Positions 1 to 9,073 of a DNA stretch of 64,000 bases are shown in pieces. The DNA comes from CAVORB01 sp963698495. Its GTDB lineage: Bacteria; Pseudomonadota; Gammaproteobacteria; Chromatiales; Chromatiaceae. The notes beneath the pieces were generated by a model. It searched no databases. It was given only the letters and a program-made list of their open reading frames with translations, and was not told where the DNA came from. The position numbers and the translations under genes were made by a program. The stretch's first letter is position 1, and every line of letters starts with the position of its first letter. The DNA lies in the NCBI GenBank assembly GCA_963698495.1, contig CAVORB010000006.1, positions 47,396 through 111,395 on the forward strand. The letters are read 5' to 3'.

Positions 1-40
1 CGCCGAGCGTCTTGCTGCCAATCACCTGTGCGGTCTTCAT
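1..40 (-). CDS. 5' end of a gene cut by the left window edge
   Basis: An ATG at 40-38 on the minus strand opens a frame that reads MKTAQVIGSKTLG and runs off the window. A strong ribosome binding site (GGGAGGGA, complement of 45-52) lies just upstream. The short N-terminus would suit a PRC-barrel type protein, but 13 residues are too few to assign a family, so no function is claimed. Confidence 0.45.
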   Translation of the reverse strand, partial: MKTAQVIGSKTLG

Positions 41-773
41 GCCGTCCCTCCCGAGACCTCGACCCCCAGCAGATCCAAGTACGGGTGTAGCCTAACGGCC
101 AAGGGACAAAGGGATAGGAAACCCAACCGCGAGACGGGAGGATCGGACGCAAAGCGATCACGGAAGGAGCGTGCAAGCAAGGGCATTTGACCAAACATAG
201 GGCGGCGCGACGGTTCGTCATCAGGGTCATCACGGAATTCCAGGCTGATCTTACCTCTCAGCGCAGGACTTGGTCTCATCGGCATGGCGCCGAATCGGCG
301 TACGGACCTGACGGCGGCTGCGGCAACGATGCCGGCTTGCACGGCGCCGCCCTGAGACACGCCGGTATTCCGTCTTGCGTGCGCGCTGCTTGGGATGAAG
401 CGGGCCCCTCGGAGGGCGTCGTGCGCCAGCGCATGGACGCCGTCGCGGCGCAGGTCCAACGCGGCATGCGTGGGCCCTCCGCAAACCCATTCCGCGGAGT
501 AGAGGAAATGGGACGCTGATTATTGGTCATCCTGGACAACATGAGCACATCCGTGTGCCGCGCAAGCGCTGCATTGATGAGCGCTTCCCCAGCATAAGAG
601 CAGACCGGCAACGCGGCCGCTCAAGCCCTCCCACCGACACACCGTCGTCGCGGCCACCAGGCCCCCACAGGACATCGCCTGCGCTGACCCACGCACAGAC
701 CGGGCCTCGCTCCAAGGTGAACGACCGCTCGGCGACGTCGGGTGCGGCCTGGCGCGAGGAGCCGCAAGCTGAC
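41..773. other. Gene-poor stretch, no supported gene
   Basis: About 730 bases between the truncated left-edge gene and the YkgJ-like pseudogene. Several open frames exist on both strands, but all are arginine/proline-rich translations typical of non-coding high-GC DNA, none has a good ribosome binding site plus a recognisable domain. It must contain the promoter of the minus-strand gene starting at 40; I could not pick out a convincing promoter. Confidence 0.5.
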
Positions 774-1054
774 TCAGTCCGGTCTCGTTAAGCGCTCCAG
801 CTCCGCAAGGTACGCCATCGCCTCGGCCGCGTCGGAGCGGCACATCTCCGGCGTCGGACGCAGAGAGGCGCAGAAGGCGGGGCGCTCGGGCCGGCCAAAC
901 AGCAGACAGCGGTTGTCTGGCGTGAGCTGGACGCAACGCACGCCCGCGGGCTTACCCGCCGGGCATGCCGGGGATCGGGCTCGCGATCGGAAGGGGCAAT
1001 GCAACAGGCACCGCAATGGGCGCGACATTCCTGGGCGTTGTCGTCCCTCGCCAC
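774..1054 (-). pseudogene. YkgJ-family cysteine cluster protein, frameshifted
   Basis: Two overlapping minus-strand frames together make one YkgJ-type zinc/iron-chelating cysteine-cluster protein of about 90 residues. The first frame (GTG at 1054) gives CRAHCGACCIAPS. The last frame, ending at 774, gives KPAGVRCVQL, the RCLLFG and FCASL segments and a C-terminal MAYLAELERL. The expected middle, SPIPGMPGG, is readable only in the third frame. One extra G after CCTTCC and one extra G in GGCGGGTAAG would explain both breaks, so two +1 insertions separate the parts. It lies 44 bases downstream of the slipin gene on the same strand and may be co-transcribed. The breaks may be genuine decay or sequencing errors. 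Confidence 0.7.
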
Positions 1055-1098
1055 GACTCCGGACCTCGATTGCCGAGGGTGCCCGGCGCGTTGACGGG

Positions 1099-1875
1099 TC
1101 AGCCGCGCGGGGCCGTCGAACCCGCTCCCTCTTTCAGCCTGAGCAAAGGCTCCACCAGGTCCATCGGCAGCGGGAACACGATGGTGGAGGACTTGTCTCC
1201 CGCCACCGCGGTCAGGGTCTCCATGTAGCGCAGCTGGATGGCCTGGGGTTGGGCCGAGAGGATGCGCGCGGCCTCGGTGAGCTTCTCCGCCGCCTGCATC
1301 TCGCCCTCGGCGTGGATGACCTTGGCCCGCCGCGAGCGCTCCGCCTCCGCCTGACGGGCAATGGCGCGGATCATGCTTTCGTCCAGGTCCACGTGCTTGA
1401 TCTCGACGTTGGCGACCTTGATGCCCCAGGCGTCGGTCTGGGTGTCGAGAATCCGGCGGACGTCGTCGTTGAGCTTGTCGCGCTCGGCGAGCATCTCGTC
1501 GAGCTCGTGCTGGCCGAGTACCGAACGCAGCGTGGTCTGGGCAAGCTGGCTGGTGGCCATCAGATAGTCCTCGACCTGGATGATGGACTTCTCGGGATCC
1601 AGGACCCGGAAGTACACCACCGCGTTCACCTTCACCGACACGTTGTCGCGGGAGATCACGTCCTGGCTCGGCACATCCATGACGATGACCCGCAGGTCCA
1701 CCTTGACCATCTGCTGAATCACCGGCACCACGATGATCAGTCCCGGGCCCTTGACCTTCCAGAAGCGGCCCAGGGTGAAGATGACCCCGCGCTCGTACTC
1801 GCGCAGGATCTTGATCGCGGAGACGATGAATACGAGGACCAGGACGATGACGGCGGCATAGACTTCGAATGGCAT
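1099..1875 (-). CDS. Slipin (stomatin-like SPFH/band 7 membrane protein)
   Basis: 258 residues, the normal slipin length. One N-terminal membrane segment (about residues 5-21) is followed by the SPFH/band 7 domain, with typical stretches such as ERGVIFTLGRF, GPGLIIVVPV and the coiled AEAERSRRAKVIHAEGE helix. Slipins form ring-like scaffolds in the inner membrane and act with membrane proteases of the NfeD type. The start lies only 2 bases after the stop of the nfeD gene, with an AAGGA ribosome site inside the end of nfeD, so the two are translationally linked. This nfeD-slipin pairing is a classic operon, and its role in membrane quality control follows from family knowledge rather than from this sequence alone. 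Confidence 0.93.
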   Translation of the reverse strand: MPFEVYAAVIVLVLVFIVSAIKILREYERGVIFTLGRFWKVKGPGLIIVVPVIQQMVKVDLRVIVMDVPSQDVISRDNVSVKVNAVVYFRVLDPEKSIIQVEDYLMATSQLAQTTLRSVLGQHELDEMLAERDKLNDDVRRILDTQTDAWGIKVANVEIKHVDLDESMIRAIARQAEAERSRRAKVIHAEGEMQAAEKLTEAARILSAQPQAIQLRYMETLTAVAGDKSSTIVFPLPMDLVEPLLRLKEGAGSTAPRG

Positions 1876-1877
1876 GA

Positions 1878-3281
1878 TCAGGATTCCTTCTCAGTTGTTT
1901 CGGGGACGACCAGGAGGGTCAGTCCGTCGCGCCCGGTGACGGTCACCGGTGCCCCGGGCTGGATGGCGGCCTCGCTGCGGGCCGTCCAGACCTCTCCGTG
2001 AAGATGCACGCTGCCGGAGCCGGGAAACCCGGAGACGGCCTGCCCGTGCGCGCCCATCAGCTCCTCCGCGCCGCTGACCACGGGCCTGCGATGGGACTTG
2101 AGGGCAAGGCCGATGATGAAGAAAAGCAGCAGCGCGCTGATCACGGCCAGCGTCAGAACCAGGGGAATCGACAGGCCGAAACCGGGCGCCTCGGTGTCGA
2201 TCAGGATCAGCGAGCCGACCACGAACGCGGCGACCCCGCCCAGGCCCAGGGCGCCGAAGCTGGGCGCGAACGCCTCGGCCACCATCAGGGCAAGCCCCAG
2301 CAACATGAGGGCGACGCCAGCGTAATTGATCGGCAGGAGCTGGAATGCATAGAGGGCGAGCACCAGACTGACGGCACCGACGGTTCCGGGCACCACGGCG
2401 CCCGGGTTGGAGAACTCGTAGATCAACCCGTAAATGCCTACCAGCATCAGGATGTAGGCGATATTGGGGTTGCTGATGATCGAGAGCAGGCGGCTGTGCC
2501 AGTCGGGCGCCAGCTCCACCTGGACCAAACCATCGGTATCGAGCACCACGTCACCGGACGCGGTCTTCACCACCCGGCCGTCGATCATGGCGAGCAGGCT
2601 GTCCAGGTCCGGCGCCACGAGATCCACCACGCCGAGCCGGACCGCATCTTCCGCCGGCAGGCTTGCGGCCTCGCGCACCGCTTTCTCCGCCCACTCCGCG
2701 TTGCGCCCTCGCATCTGCGCCAGGCTGCGGATGTAGGCCACCGCATCGTTGACCAGCTTGTCCTTTTTCGCATCCCCGCTGGACTTGGGCATGGACTCAT
2801 CGGACGGCGCATCCTCCGCGGCGTCCTTCGGCTGCGATTTCTCCGGCGTGCCCGAGGGCAGTCCGCCGAGCTCCACCGGGGTGGCCGCCCCGAGGTTGGT
2901 GCCCGGGGCCATGGCGGCCACGTGGCAGGCATAGAGGATGTAGGTTCCGGCGCTGGCCGCTCGCGCCCCGCTGGGGGCCACGTAGCAGACCACAGGCACA
3001 TAGGAGGAGGTGATTGCCTTGACGATGGCGCGCATGGAGGTGTCGAGACCACCCGGGGTGTCCATGCGCAGAACCAGAAGCCTGGCACCGCGGTCCTGCG
3101 CCTCGTCGATGGCCCTCCCGACATAGGCGCTGGTGGCGGGACCGATGGCGCCGTCCACGTCGATGATGATGGCCTCGGCCAATCCCCGGGCGTCGTCCTG
3201 CTCGCCGCCGGCCTGGGCCGCTGCCATGCCTGGGACCGCAAGCAACAGCCCGATCAATGCGCACATCCAGCCGCGCTTCAT
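1878..3281 (-). CDS. NfeD-family membrane serine protease (ClpP class)
   Basis: 467 residues: a signal peptide (about 1-23), a ClpP/SppA-like protease domain (about 35-250), a cluster of membrane helices (about 275-400) and a C-terminal NfeD OB-fold (about 405-460). The likely nucleophile is Ser110 in ASAGTYI, preceded by the DTPGG motif at 74-78. The general-base lysine is probably Lys175 in the KDKLVNDA stretch. Long-form NfeD proteases cleave the C-terminal hydrophobic tail of their partner stomatin, which here is the gene immediately downstream. The ATG at 3281 has an AGGAG ribosome site 7 bases upstream. The insert around residues 145-172 (Pro/Ser/Asp-rich) is a low-complexity loop common in this class. 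Confidence 0.93.
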   Translation of the reverse strand: MKRGWMCALIGLLLAVPGMAAAQAGGEQDDARGLAEAIIIDVDGAIGPATSAYVGRAIDEAQDRGARLLVLRMDTPGGLDTSMRAIVKAITSSYVPVVCYVAPSGARAASAGTYILYACHVAAMAPGTNLGAATPVELGGLPSGTPEKSQPKDAAEDAPSDESMPKSSGDAKKDKLVNDAVAYIRSLAQMRGRNAEWAEKAVREAASLPAEDAVRLGVVDLVAPDLDSLLAMIDGRVVKTASGDVVLDTDGLVQVELAPDWHSRLLSIISNPNIAYILMLVGIYGLIYEFSNPGAVVPGTVGAVSLVLALYAFQLLPINYAGVALMLLGLALMVAEAFAPSFGALGLGGVAAFVVGSLILIDTEAPGFGLSIPLVLTLAVISALLLFFIIGLALKSHRRPVVSGAEELMGAHGQAVSGFPGSGSVHLHGEVWTARSEAAIQPGAPVTVTGRDGLTLLVVPETTEKES

Positions 3282-3390
3282 GATTCATCTCCTCGCTTAC
3301 CGCAATAAAGTAGGCGCCGTCTGCACTCGCCTCTAAGGTTAGACGCGGAAAGCGAGAAATGTCACACGACCATGACCACCTCGCCACCGC

Positions 3391-3396
3391 TATAAT
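3391..3396 (+). promoter_or_regulatory. Putative sigma-70 -10 box for moaE
   Basis: A perfect TATAAT hexamer lies 36 bases before the moaE start codon, which is unusual in such GC-rich DNA. No clear -35 box is seen 16-18 bases upstream, so this is a weak prediction. Confidence 0.4.
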
Positions 3397-3431
3397 CGAA
3401 GCGTTTCCGAGCCGTCGAGCCAAAGCACGCC

Positions 3432-3887
3432 ATGATCGAGATCCGGGTCCAGCCAGAGCCCTTCGACCTTGCCGCCGAGCAGCAATCCCTGCTGCGCGGA
3501 CGGCCGGAGGTCGGCGCGCTGGTCACATTCCTGGGCCTGATGCGGGACTTGAATGACGGCAGGCGGGTCAGCAGCATGACCCTCGAGCACTACCCGGGGA
3601 TGACCGAAAGGGCGCTGCAAGCCATCGCCGAGGAAGCCGCGGGGCGCTGGGACCTGATGGGCATCCGCATCATTCACCGCGTCGGCCCGCTCGCGCCCCA
3701 GGACCCCATCGTGCTGGTCGCGGTAACCAGCAGCCACCGCGGGGAGGCCTTCCGCGCCTGCGAGTTCCTGATCGACTACCTCAAGACCCGGGCACCCTTC
3801 TGGAAGAAGGAAACCACGGACCAAGGAGAACGCTGGGTGGACGCGCGGGCCACGGACGACGAGGCGGCGGAGCGTTGGGAAACCTAA
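3432..3887 (+). CDS. moaE: Molybdopterin synthase catalytic subunit MoaE
   Basis: 151 residues, the standard MoaE length. MoaE with MoaD converts precursor Z (cPMP) to molybdopterin by adding two dithiolene sulfurs, in the cytoplasm. Family signatures seen are GALVTFLGLMRD near the N-terminus, LEHYPGM, the RIIHRVGPL strand, VAVTSSHRGEAF, and the active-site lysine segment PFWKKE followed by GERWV. No moaD or other molybdenum cofactor gene is next to it, so it is an isolated copy here. It is divergent from nfeD, and a TATAAT box lies in the gap between them. Confidence 0.95.
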   Translation: MIEIRVQPEPFDLAAEQQSLLRGRPEVGALVTFLGLMRDLNDGRRVSSMTLEHYPGMTERALQAIAEEAAGRWDLMGIRIIHRVGPLAPQDPIVLVAVTSSHRGEAFRACEFLIDYLKTRAPFWKKETTDQGERWVDARATDDEAAERWET

Positions 3888-4073
3888 CGGTGTGAGAGCA
3901 CGAACACTCCGAAGGTCACTGGCGGTGCAGATGCTGCGAAGGGCCGCGCATACTGACGGTCGGGCTCGATCACGGCGCATGGCTTGCGTGCCGAACGCGG
4001 CGGCGTCTTTCGCCCGCGAGGCATTTCCCGACACCCATGGCTTCCGAATCGGCCGCGAGGTCTGGTTCGGGTG

Positions 4074-5192
4074 ATGCCTGCGCACTCCTACACCCTGATC
4101 GCGGTGGCCTCATTTCTCCTCGGAACGGCCGCAGGCTACGTGATGCACCGCTCCGACTTCTGTATCGCGGGCATGTTTCGCGACCTCTTCCTCTTTCGCG
4201 ACACCTTCATGCTGCGCACGCTGGTGCTGGCCGTCGTTGCCAGCATGGTTCTGTTCGAGGCGGCCCGCCTGCTCGGGCTCCTGTCCCCCTATCCCTTCCC
4301 GCTCCTCGGTCCACCCTCGCTGGCCAATCTTCTCGGCGGCCTCCTGTTCGGCGCCGGAATGGTCCTCGCCGGGGGCTGCGTGGTCGGCACTCTCTACAAG
4401 ATGGGTTCGGGCAGTGTGCTCGGGGCGCTCGCCGTCGCGGGGCTCATCGCCGGCAGCACGCTGTACGCGGAGTTCGACCCGGCCTGGAGCGCGTTGGTCG
4501 ACGCCACGACCGCCTTTCCGGGCAAGGTCACGATCCCCGAGATCGTCGGCATGAGCCCGACGCTGCTGATCGCCCCAATCGCTCTGACGGCGGGCTTTCT
4601 GCTGTTGCGCTGGTACCACCAGGGCCGCTTGCAACGGTCGTCCGGGGCCGAGGGTTACCTGCAGCCGTGGAAGGCGGCTTTGGTGCTCGCCCTGATCGGA
4701 ACCCTGTCTTACCTGCTGATCGGGATGCCGCTGGGCATCACGACCTCATACGCCAAGATCGGCGCCTACGTAGAAAGCACGGTCCTGCCCGAGCACGTGG
4801 CGGAACTGGCATATTTTCGGGCACAACCCCTGGACTACCGCCCACCTCTCAGCGACGTGAGCTTGCGCGGCGGCGCCGGGCCCGCGTTGGACGGAATCGC
4901 GGCGATCCAGTTTCCGCTGATCGTCGGCATCATCCTCGGCGCCGCCTGCTCCGCGGTCTTGCTGCGAGAGTTTCGGATTTACTGGCGGGTGCCGCTGCGC
5001 CAATGCGTGTCGGCCATCATCGGCGGCGTGGTGATGGGGGCTGCTGCCCGCATGGCGCCCGCCTGCAACGTGTGGCATCTGCTAGGTGGGCTGCCGATCC
5101 TGGCGGCTCAGAGCATCCTGTTTGTGCTCGGAATGATACCCGGTGCCTGGCTGGGTAGCCGGCTGTTGACACGGCTGGTCTTGCGCGCGTGA
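4074..5192 (+). CDS. YeeE/YedE-family sulfur (probably thiosulfate) transporter
   Basis: 372 residues of mostly hydrophobic sequence with about ten membrane helices. Conserved cysteine-bearing signatures of the YeeE/TsuA family are present: HRSDFCIAGMFRD (Cys30), GGCVVGTLYKMGSG in the middle and APACNVWHLLGGL near the C-terminus. In characterised homologues these cysteines relay thiosulfate through the membrane. The frame is open back to 3984, but the ATG at 4074 begins a normal first helix and is preferred. The tusA gene follows 61 bases later, as expected for a transporter that hands sulfur to a TusA-type carrier. Substrate is inferred from family and neighbour. Confidence 0.9.
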   Translation: MPAHSYTLIAVASFLLGTAAGYVMHRSDFCIAGMFRDLFLFRDTFMLRTLVLAVVASMVLFEAARLLGLLSPYPFPLLGPPSLANLLGGLLFGAGMVLAGGCVVGTLYKMGSGSVLGALAVAGLIAGSTLYAEFDPAWSALVDATTAFPGKVTIPEIVGMSPTLLIAPIALTAGFLLLRWYHQGRLQRSSGAEGYLQPWKAALVLALIGTLSYLLIGMPLGITTSYAKIGAYVESTVLPEHVAELAYFRAQPLDYRPPLSDVSLRGGAGPALDGIAAIQFPLIVGIILGAACSAVLLREFRIYWRVPLRQCVSAIIGGVVMGAAARMAPACNVWHLLGGLPILAAQSILFVLGMIPGAWLGSRLLTRLVLRA

Positions 5193-5253
5193 CCGGGGCT
5201 GCACGCCATTGACAGCACGGCCTAACCACTGCTAAACGAGGTCTTTTGGGTCC

Positions 5254-5514
5254 ATGTCGGACACGTCCGAAGAGCTGATCGAGATCGATATAAGGGGGCA
5301 GATCTGCCCGTCCTGCCTGCTCACGACCCTGCGCGAGGTGAACCTGCGCAAGGCGGCATTGAAGCAAGGGGGAGTGGTGCTGCGCGTCAGGACCGACAGT
5401 CGCGACGCCACGGCCACCATCCCCGCCGCGGTCGGCAACATGGGCTACCCGGTCGCGGTCGAAAAGGCCGACGGGCACTACCTGATCCTCATCAGCGGCC
5501 GGCCTCAGGAGTGA
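5254..5514 (+). CDS. tusA: TusA-family sulfur carrier protein
   Basis: 86 residues, the usual size for TusA, a small cytoplasmic protein that carries sulfane sulfur as a persulfide on a conserved cysteine. The N-terminal strand IDIRGQICPSCLL contains the active cysteine (Cys18). The family motif is normally C-P-x-P; here the last proline is replaced by Cys21, giving a C-x-x-C arrangement. It sits directly downstream of the YeeE-type transporter and probably accepts sulfur from it (YeeE-YeeD arrangement in E. coli). The start at 5254 is the first ATG of the frame. Confidence 0.88.
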   Translation: MSDTSEELIEIDIRGQICPSCLLTTLREVNLRKAALKQGGVVLRVRTDSRDATATIPAAVGNMGYPVAVEKADGHYLILISGRPQE

Positions 5515-5569
5515 AACGCCCACGCCGGCGTGGCGGTTGCGTCTTTGTTGAATTCGACTGAGCTAAGAA

Positions 5570-8290
5570 GTGGATCACGGACCCTTGACCACGAAGCACA
5601 CCGCACCAATCCGGAAGCCCAAGCCGCCGAACGAGCTGGAAAGGCTGCGAACGGAGGTCAAGCAGCTTCGCTCCGAGGAAAAGAGCGTCATAGCCTACCT
5701 TCGGAGCAAGGTGGACCAGCTCCTCAAGGTGATGGGGACGCTGCCGTTACGCCCGGAGGAGCTGGACGACGCGACCCTGATCGCGTTGGACCCGATCGGT
5801 ATCCTTGCCGAGTCCTTCGCGCAGGTCTTGGAGCACCTGCAGGAGACCAGCGACGACCGCGCCCAGGCCCGCGACGAGCTGCAGGCGATCTTCGACTCGG
5901 CCGGAACGGCCATCGTCGTGGTGGACGGCAGTCAACGGCTGCTGACCTGCAACGCGCGCGCCCAGGAGCTGTTCTTCCAGGGCCGTAGCGAGACCATCGG
6001 ACGGAAACTCCCGGAGCTGTTCTGCGACCCCTCGGGACCTTCGGCCGAGTGCGTTTATGAGCGCATCATGCGCACCCGGTCCACGCACGTGCGCGACGAC
6101 TTCCTCTTCGGCGAGCGCCACTTCCACCTGACCGGGACCCCCGTGAAGGACAAGACGGGCGAGGTCCGCCGGGTGGTGTTGATCTATACCGACATCACCG
6201 CCCGCCGACTCGCGGAAAAGGCGCTGAGCGAGGCCGAGGCGCGGGTCAAGACGATATTGAATACGGTCCAAGCGGGAATTCTGCTGATCGACGCCGAGAC
6301 CCACACAATCGTAGACGCCAACGAAGGGGCCGTGCGCATGATCGGGGACTCGCGGAATCGCGTGATCGGTTCTGTGTGCCACGAATACCTCTGCCCCGAG
6401 AAGGAATGCCAGTGCCCCATAACGGACGGCGGCCAAGAGCTCGACAACTCTCAGCGGGTACTCCTGACCTCGAACGGAGATCGCATCCCCATCCTCAAAA
6501 CCGCGGCCCGGCTGACCCTGAACGGACGGGAGCATGTGGTGGAGAGCTTCATCGACATCACCGCGAACAAGCAGGCCGAGGATGCCCTGCGGGAGAGCGA
6601 GGAGCGCTACCGCAGCCTGTACAGCAACATGCACGAGGGCGTCGCCCTGCATAGTCTCATCTACGACGCGGAGGGGCGTCCCGTCGACTATGTCGTCCTC
6701 GACGTCAATCCATCCTACGAGCGCATCATGGGCATTCCCAGGATGCGGGCGGAGGGAGCCAGGGCGTCGGTACTGTACGAAACCGGCGAGCCCCCCTACC
6801 TCGATGCCTTCGCGGAGGTCGTCGGGTCGGGCACGCCCGCCCGCTTCGAGGCCGTTTTCGGACCCATGCAGAGGGTATTCAGCATCTCGGCGACCTCGCC
6901 CGCACCCGGTAAGTTCGCGGCCATTTTCGACGACATCACCGAGCGCAGGCGCGCCGAGGACGAGATTCAGTCGCTGGCTTACCGCGACACCCTCACCGGG
7001 TTGCCCAACCGTATTTTGCTACAGGATCGGTTGAGCGAGGCCCTGGTTCGCGCCGAGCGTGAGGCCACCCTCGTCGGCGTTCTGTTCCTCGACCTGGACC
7101 GTTTCAAGCCGATCAATGACACCCTGGGGCACGCGGTAGGCGACCTGCTGCTGAAGTCGGTTGCCGACCGGCTGAGGCAGTGCGTTCGCAAGAGCGACAC
7201 CGTGGCACGCCTGGGAGGAGATGAGTTCGTGGTGGTCCTGATCGTACGCCACGAGTTGGATACCACACTGGTCGCCCAGGCGATCCTAGACCGTCTCGCA
7301 CTGCCCTTCGATATCGAGGGCCGCGATATATACAGCAGCGCCAGTATCGGGATCGCGGTCTCTCCCCTCGATGGCCAGGACGCGGCCACCCTGCTCAAGA
7401 ATGCCGACATGGCCATGTACGTCGCCAAGGACCGGGGCCGCAACGATTACCAGTTCTACACCGAGGAAATGAACCGCCGCGCCGCGGAACGTCTGGGTAT
7501 GGAAAACAGCCTGCGCCTCGCCTTGAAGCGCGAGGAGCTCTTCCTCCAGTACCAGCCACAGGTGGATCTCGTTCGAGGCAGCATCACGGGCGTCGAGGCC
7601 CTGCTTCGCTGGCACCACCCTGACAAAGGCCTGATCCCGCCCGAGCGCTTCATCCCGATCACCGAGGAGACGGGCATGATCCTGGCGATCGGTGAGTGGG
7701 TACTGCGCACCGCATGCCGCCAGGGCAGGGCCTGGCAGGATGCCGGTCTACCCCCCCTGCGCATGGCGGTCAATCTATCCGGACGGCAGTTCAGCCGGCC
7801 GGGCTTCACGGACCTGGTGCGCGAAATACTGGACGACACCGGCATGCCGCCGCACCTGTTGGAGCTTGAGCTTACCGAGAGCATGATCATGGAGGATGTC
7901 GACGAAACCGTGAACCGGCTGCGGGCCCTCAAGGCCATGGGCGTGCACCTTGCGATCGACGATTTCGGCACCGGATACTCTTCCCTGAACTATCTCAAGA
8001 ACTTCCCCATCGACCGCATCAAGATCGCCCAGGCCTTTGTGGGCGACCTCTCCAACGATCAAGGCGACGCGGCCATCGTGGAGACGGTGCTCGCGATGGC
8101 GCGTGGCCTCAAGATAGAAGCAATTGCGGAGGGCGTCGAGACGGAGGAGCAGTTCGCCTTTCTGATGTCTCGCCAGTGCACCGAGATGCAGGGTTTCTAC
8201 TTCTCCGTGCCGCTTGGTCCGCACGACATGGAATGCCTGGTGCGCGAGGGATCCGTGCCTCTGAGCAAGCGTTCGAAAGACCCCGCCTAG
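5570..8290 (+). CDS. PAS-PAS-PAS-GGDEF-EAL cyclic-di-GMP signalling protein
   Basis: 906 residues with no membrane segment, so cytoplasmic. The order is a leading coiled region (about 10-100), PAS domains at about 100-215, 223-335 and 342-465, GGDEF at about 468-640 and EAL at about 650-900. The GGDEF active site is intact (GGDEF at 549-553), and an inhibitory I-site RKSD lies five residues before it. The EAL motif (EAL at 676-678, in GVEALLRW) and later signatures ELTESMIM and IDDFGTGYSSL are also intact, so both cyclase and phosphodiesterase activity are possible. The second PAS carries a cysteine-rich segment (CHEYLCPEKECQCP) that could bind a cofactor or sense redox. The start is a GTG at 5570 with a weak upstream AAGAA. 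Confidence 0.93.
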   Translation: MDHGPLTTKHTAPIRKPKPPNELERLRTEVKQLRSEEKSVIAYLRSKVDQLLKVMGTLPLRPEELDDATLIALDPIGILAESFAQVLEHLQETSDDRAQARDELQAIFDSAGTAIVVVDGSQRLLTCNARAQELFFQGRSETIGRKLPELFCDPSGPSAECVYERIMRTRSTHVRDDFLFGERHFHLTGTPVKDKTGEVRRVVLIYTDITARRLAEKALSEAEARVKTILNTVQAGILLIDAETHTIVDANEGAVRMIGDSRNRVIGSVCHEYLCPEKECQCPITDGGQELDNSQRVLLTSNGDRIPILKTAARLTLNGREHVVESFIDITANKQAEDALRESEERYRSLYSNMHEGVALHSLIYDAEGRPVDYVVLDVNPSYERIMGIPRMRAEGARASVLYETGEPPYLDAFAEVVGSGTPARFEAVFGPMQRVFSISATSPAPGKFAAIFDDITERRRAEDEIQSLAYRDTLTGLPNRILLQDRLSEALVRAEREATLVGVLFLDLDRFKPINDTLGHAVGDLLLKSVADRLRQCVRKSDTVARLGGDEFVVVLIVRHELDTTLVAQAILDRLALPFDIEGRDIYSSASIGIAVSPLDGQDAATLLKNADMAMYVAKDRGRNDYQFYTEEMNRRAAERLGMENSLRLALKREELFLQYQPQVDLVRGSITGVEALLRWHHPDKGLIPPERFIPITEETGMILAIGEWVLRTACRQGRAWQDAGLPPLRMAVNLSGRQFSRPGFTDLVREILDDTGMPPHLLELELTESMIMEDVDETVNRLRALKAMGVHLAIDDFGTGYSSLNYLKNFPIDRIKIAQAFVGDLSNDQGDAAIVETVLAMARGLKIEAIAEGVETEEQFAFLMSRQCTEMQGFYFSVPLGPHDMECLVREGSVPLSKRSKDPA

Positions 8291-8782
8291 CCGATCCCGA
8301 TCATTCACCCGACACGCGTTCCCGGGGTACGCCTCTGATCCTGCCACGCAGCCTTTGGCGACGTCCGATCTGCTCACCGAGAAACCTCAGAGCCACGCCT
8401 CGATGCCCTCCACCGGACCCAGCAACTGCGGCGAAATGACCGGCTATCCGAGCGAGTTAGTCGGGCGTTAATATGGCCCATTCTTCAGCGATTGCTCTTT
8501 TGGCGACCGCGGGCCCTATGGCCGGCAATCATTCGGGCGACATGGGCGCGCCGCGGCAAGCATGTTCACTTCTCGGTCCGCCCGTTTCTTGCTCGCTGAC
8601 GTAACACAACGTCTTCCCGCTCGACGCCAGATCCAGCGCCTTTCGACAGGCTGCCAAACCCCAAAAATTGCTGAGTATATTTGTCGGACTTTGTCTTCGA
8701 TACTCATCTTATGGCCGTGGATTTTCTACGACCCGGGCGAAGTTCGAGAGGGACAACGCCGATATCACATGGAGAAAAACGG
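8291..8782. other. Intergenic region upstream of a small secreted protein
   Basis: About 490 bases without a supported gene. The last 140 bases (8650-8782) are richer in A+T than the surroundings and probably hold the promoter of the small gene at 8783. No clear terminator after the GGDEF/EAL gene was found. Confidence 0.4.
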
Positions 8783-9073
8783 ATGAAACGTCTTATTGCA
8801 GTGATCGCAACAGGTTTTTTCGCCGCCGGAGTAAGCGCCCATGACATCTACGGCGGCGTAGGGATGGGAAACGGGGACGTGTATGACGAGCATGCCCCGA
8901 CCGCGCGCATGGTCGCCATCCAGCCGAGTGTCGGCGACGAATTCGACCGCTATCAGGGTTGGGCTGACGGCAACCCCGACCTGTTCAAATCCGACCGCAC
9001 CGGGTTGTCCGACGCTGGCGATGCCCCCGACGTCTATATGGGTTTCGGCGGTAACGGCGATATCCGGTTCTGA
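8783..9073 (+). CDS. Small secreted protein of unknown function
   Basis: 96 residues with a clear Sec signal peptide (MKRLIAVIATGFFAAGVSA, probable cleavage after SA-H). The mature part is short, acidic and rich in Gly, Asp and Tyr, with no cysteine. I do not recognise a family. The frame extends further upstream, but the ATG at 8783 with GGAG at 8771-8774 directly precedes the signal peptide and is chosen. A GC-rich hairpin follows 16 bases after the stop, so it is likely a single-gene transcript. It lies upstream of a secreted sulfatase on the same strand, but the terminator and 346-base gap argue against a shared operon. Confidence 0.65.
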   Translation: MKRLIAVIATGFFAAGVSAHDIYGGVGMGNGDVYDEHAPTARMVAIQPSVGDEFDRYQGWADGNPDLFKSDRTGLSDAGDAPDVYMGFGGNGDIRF

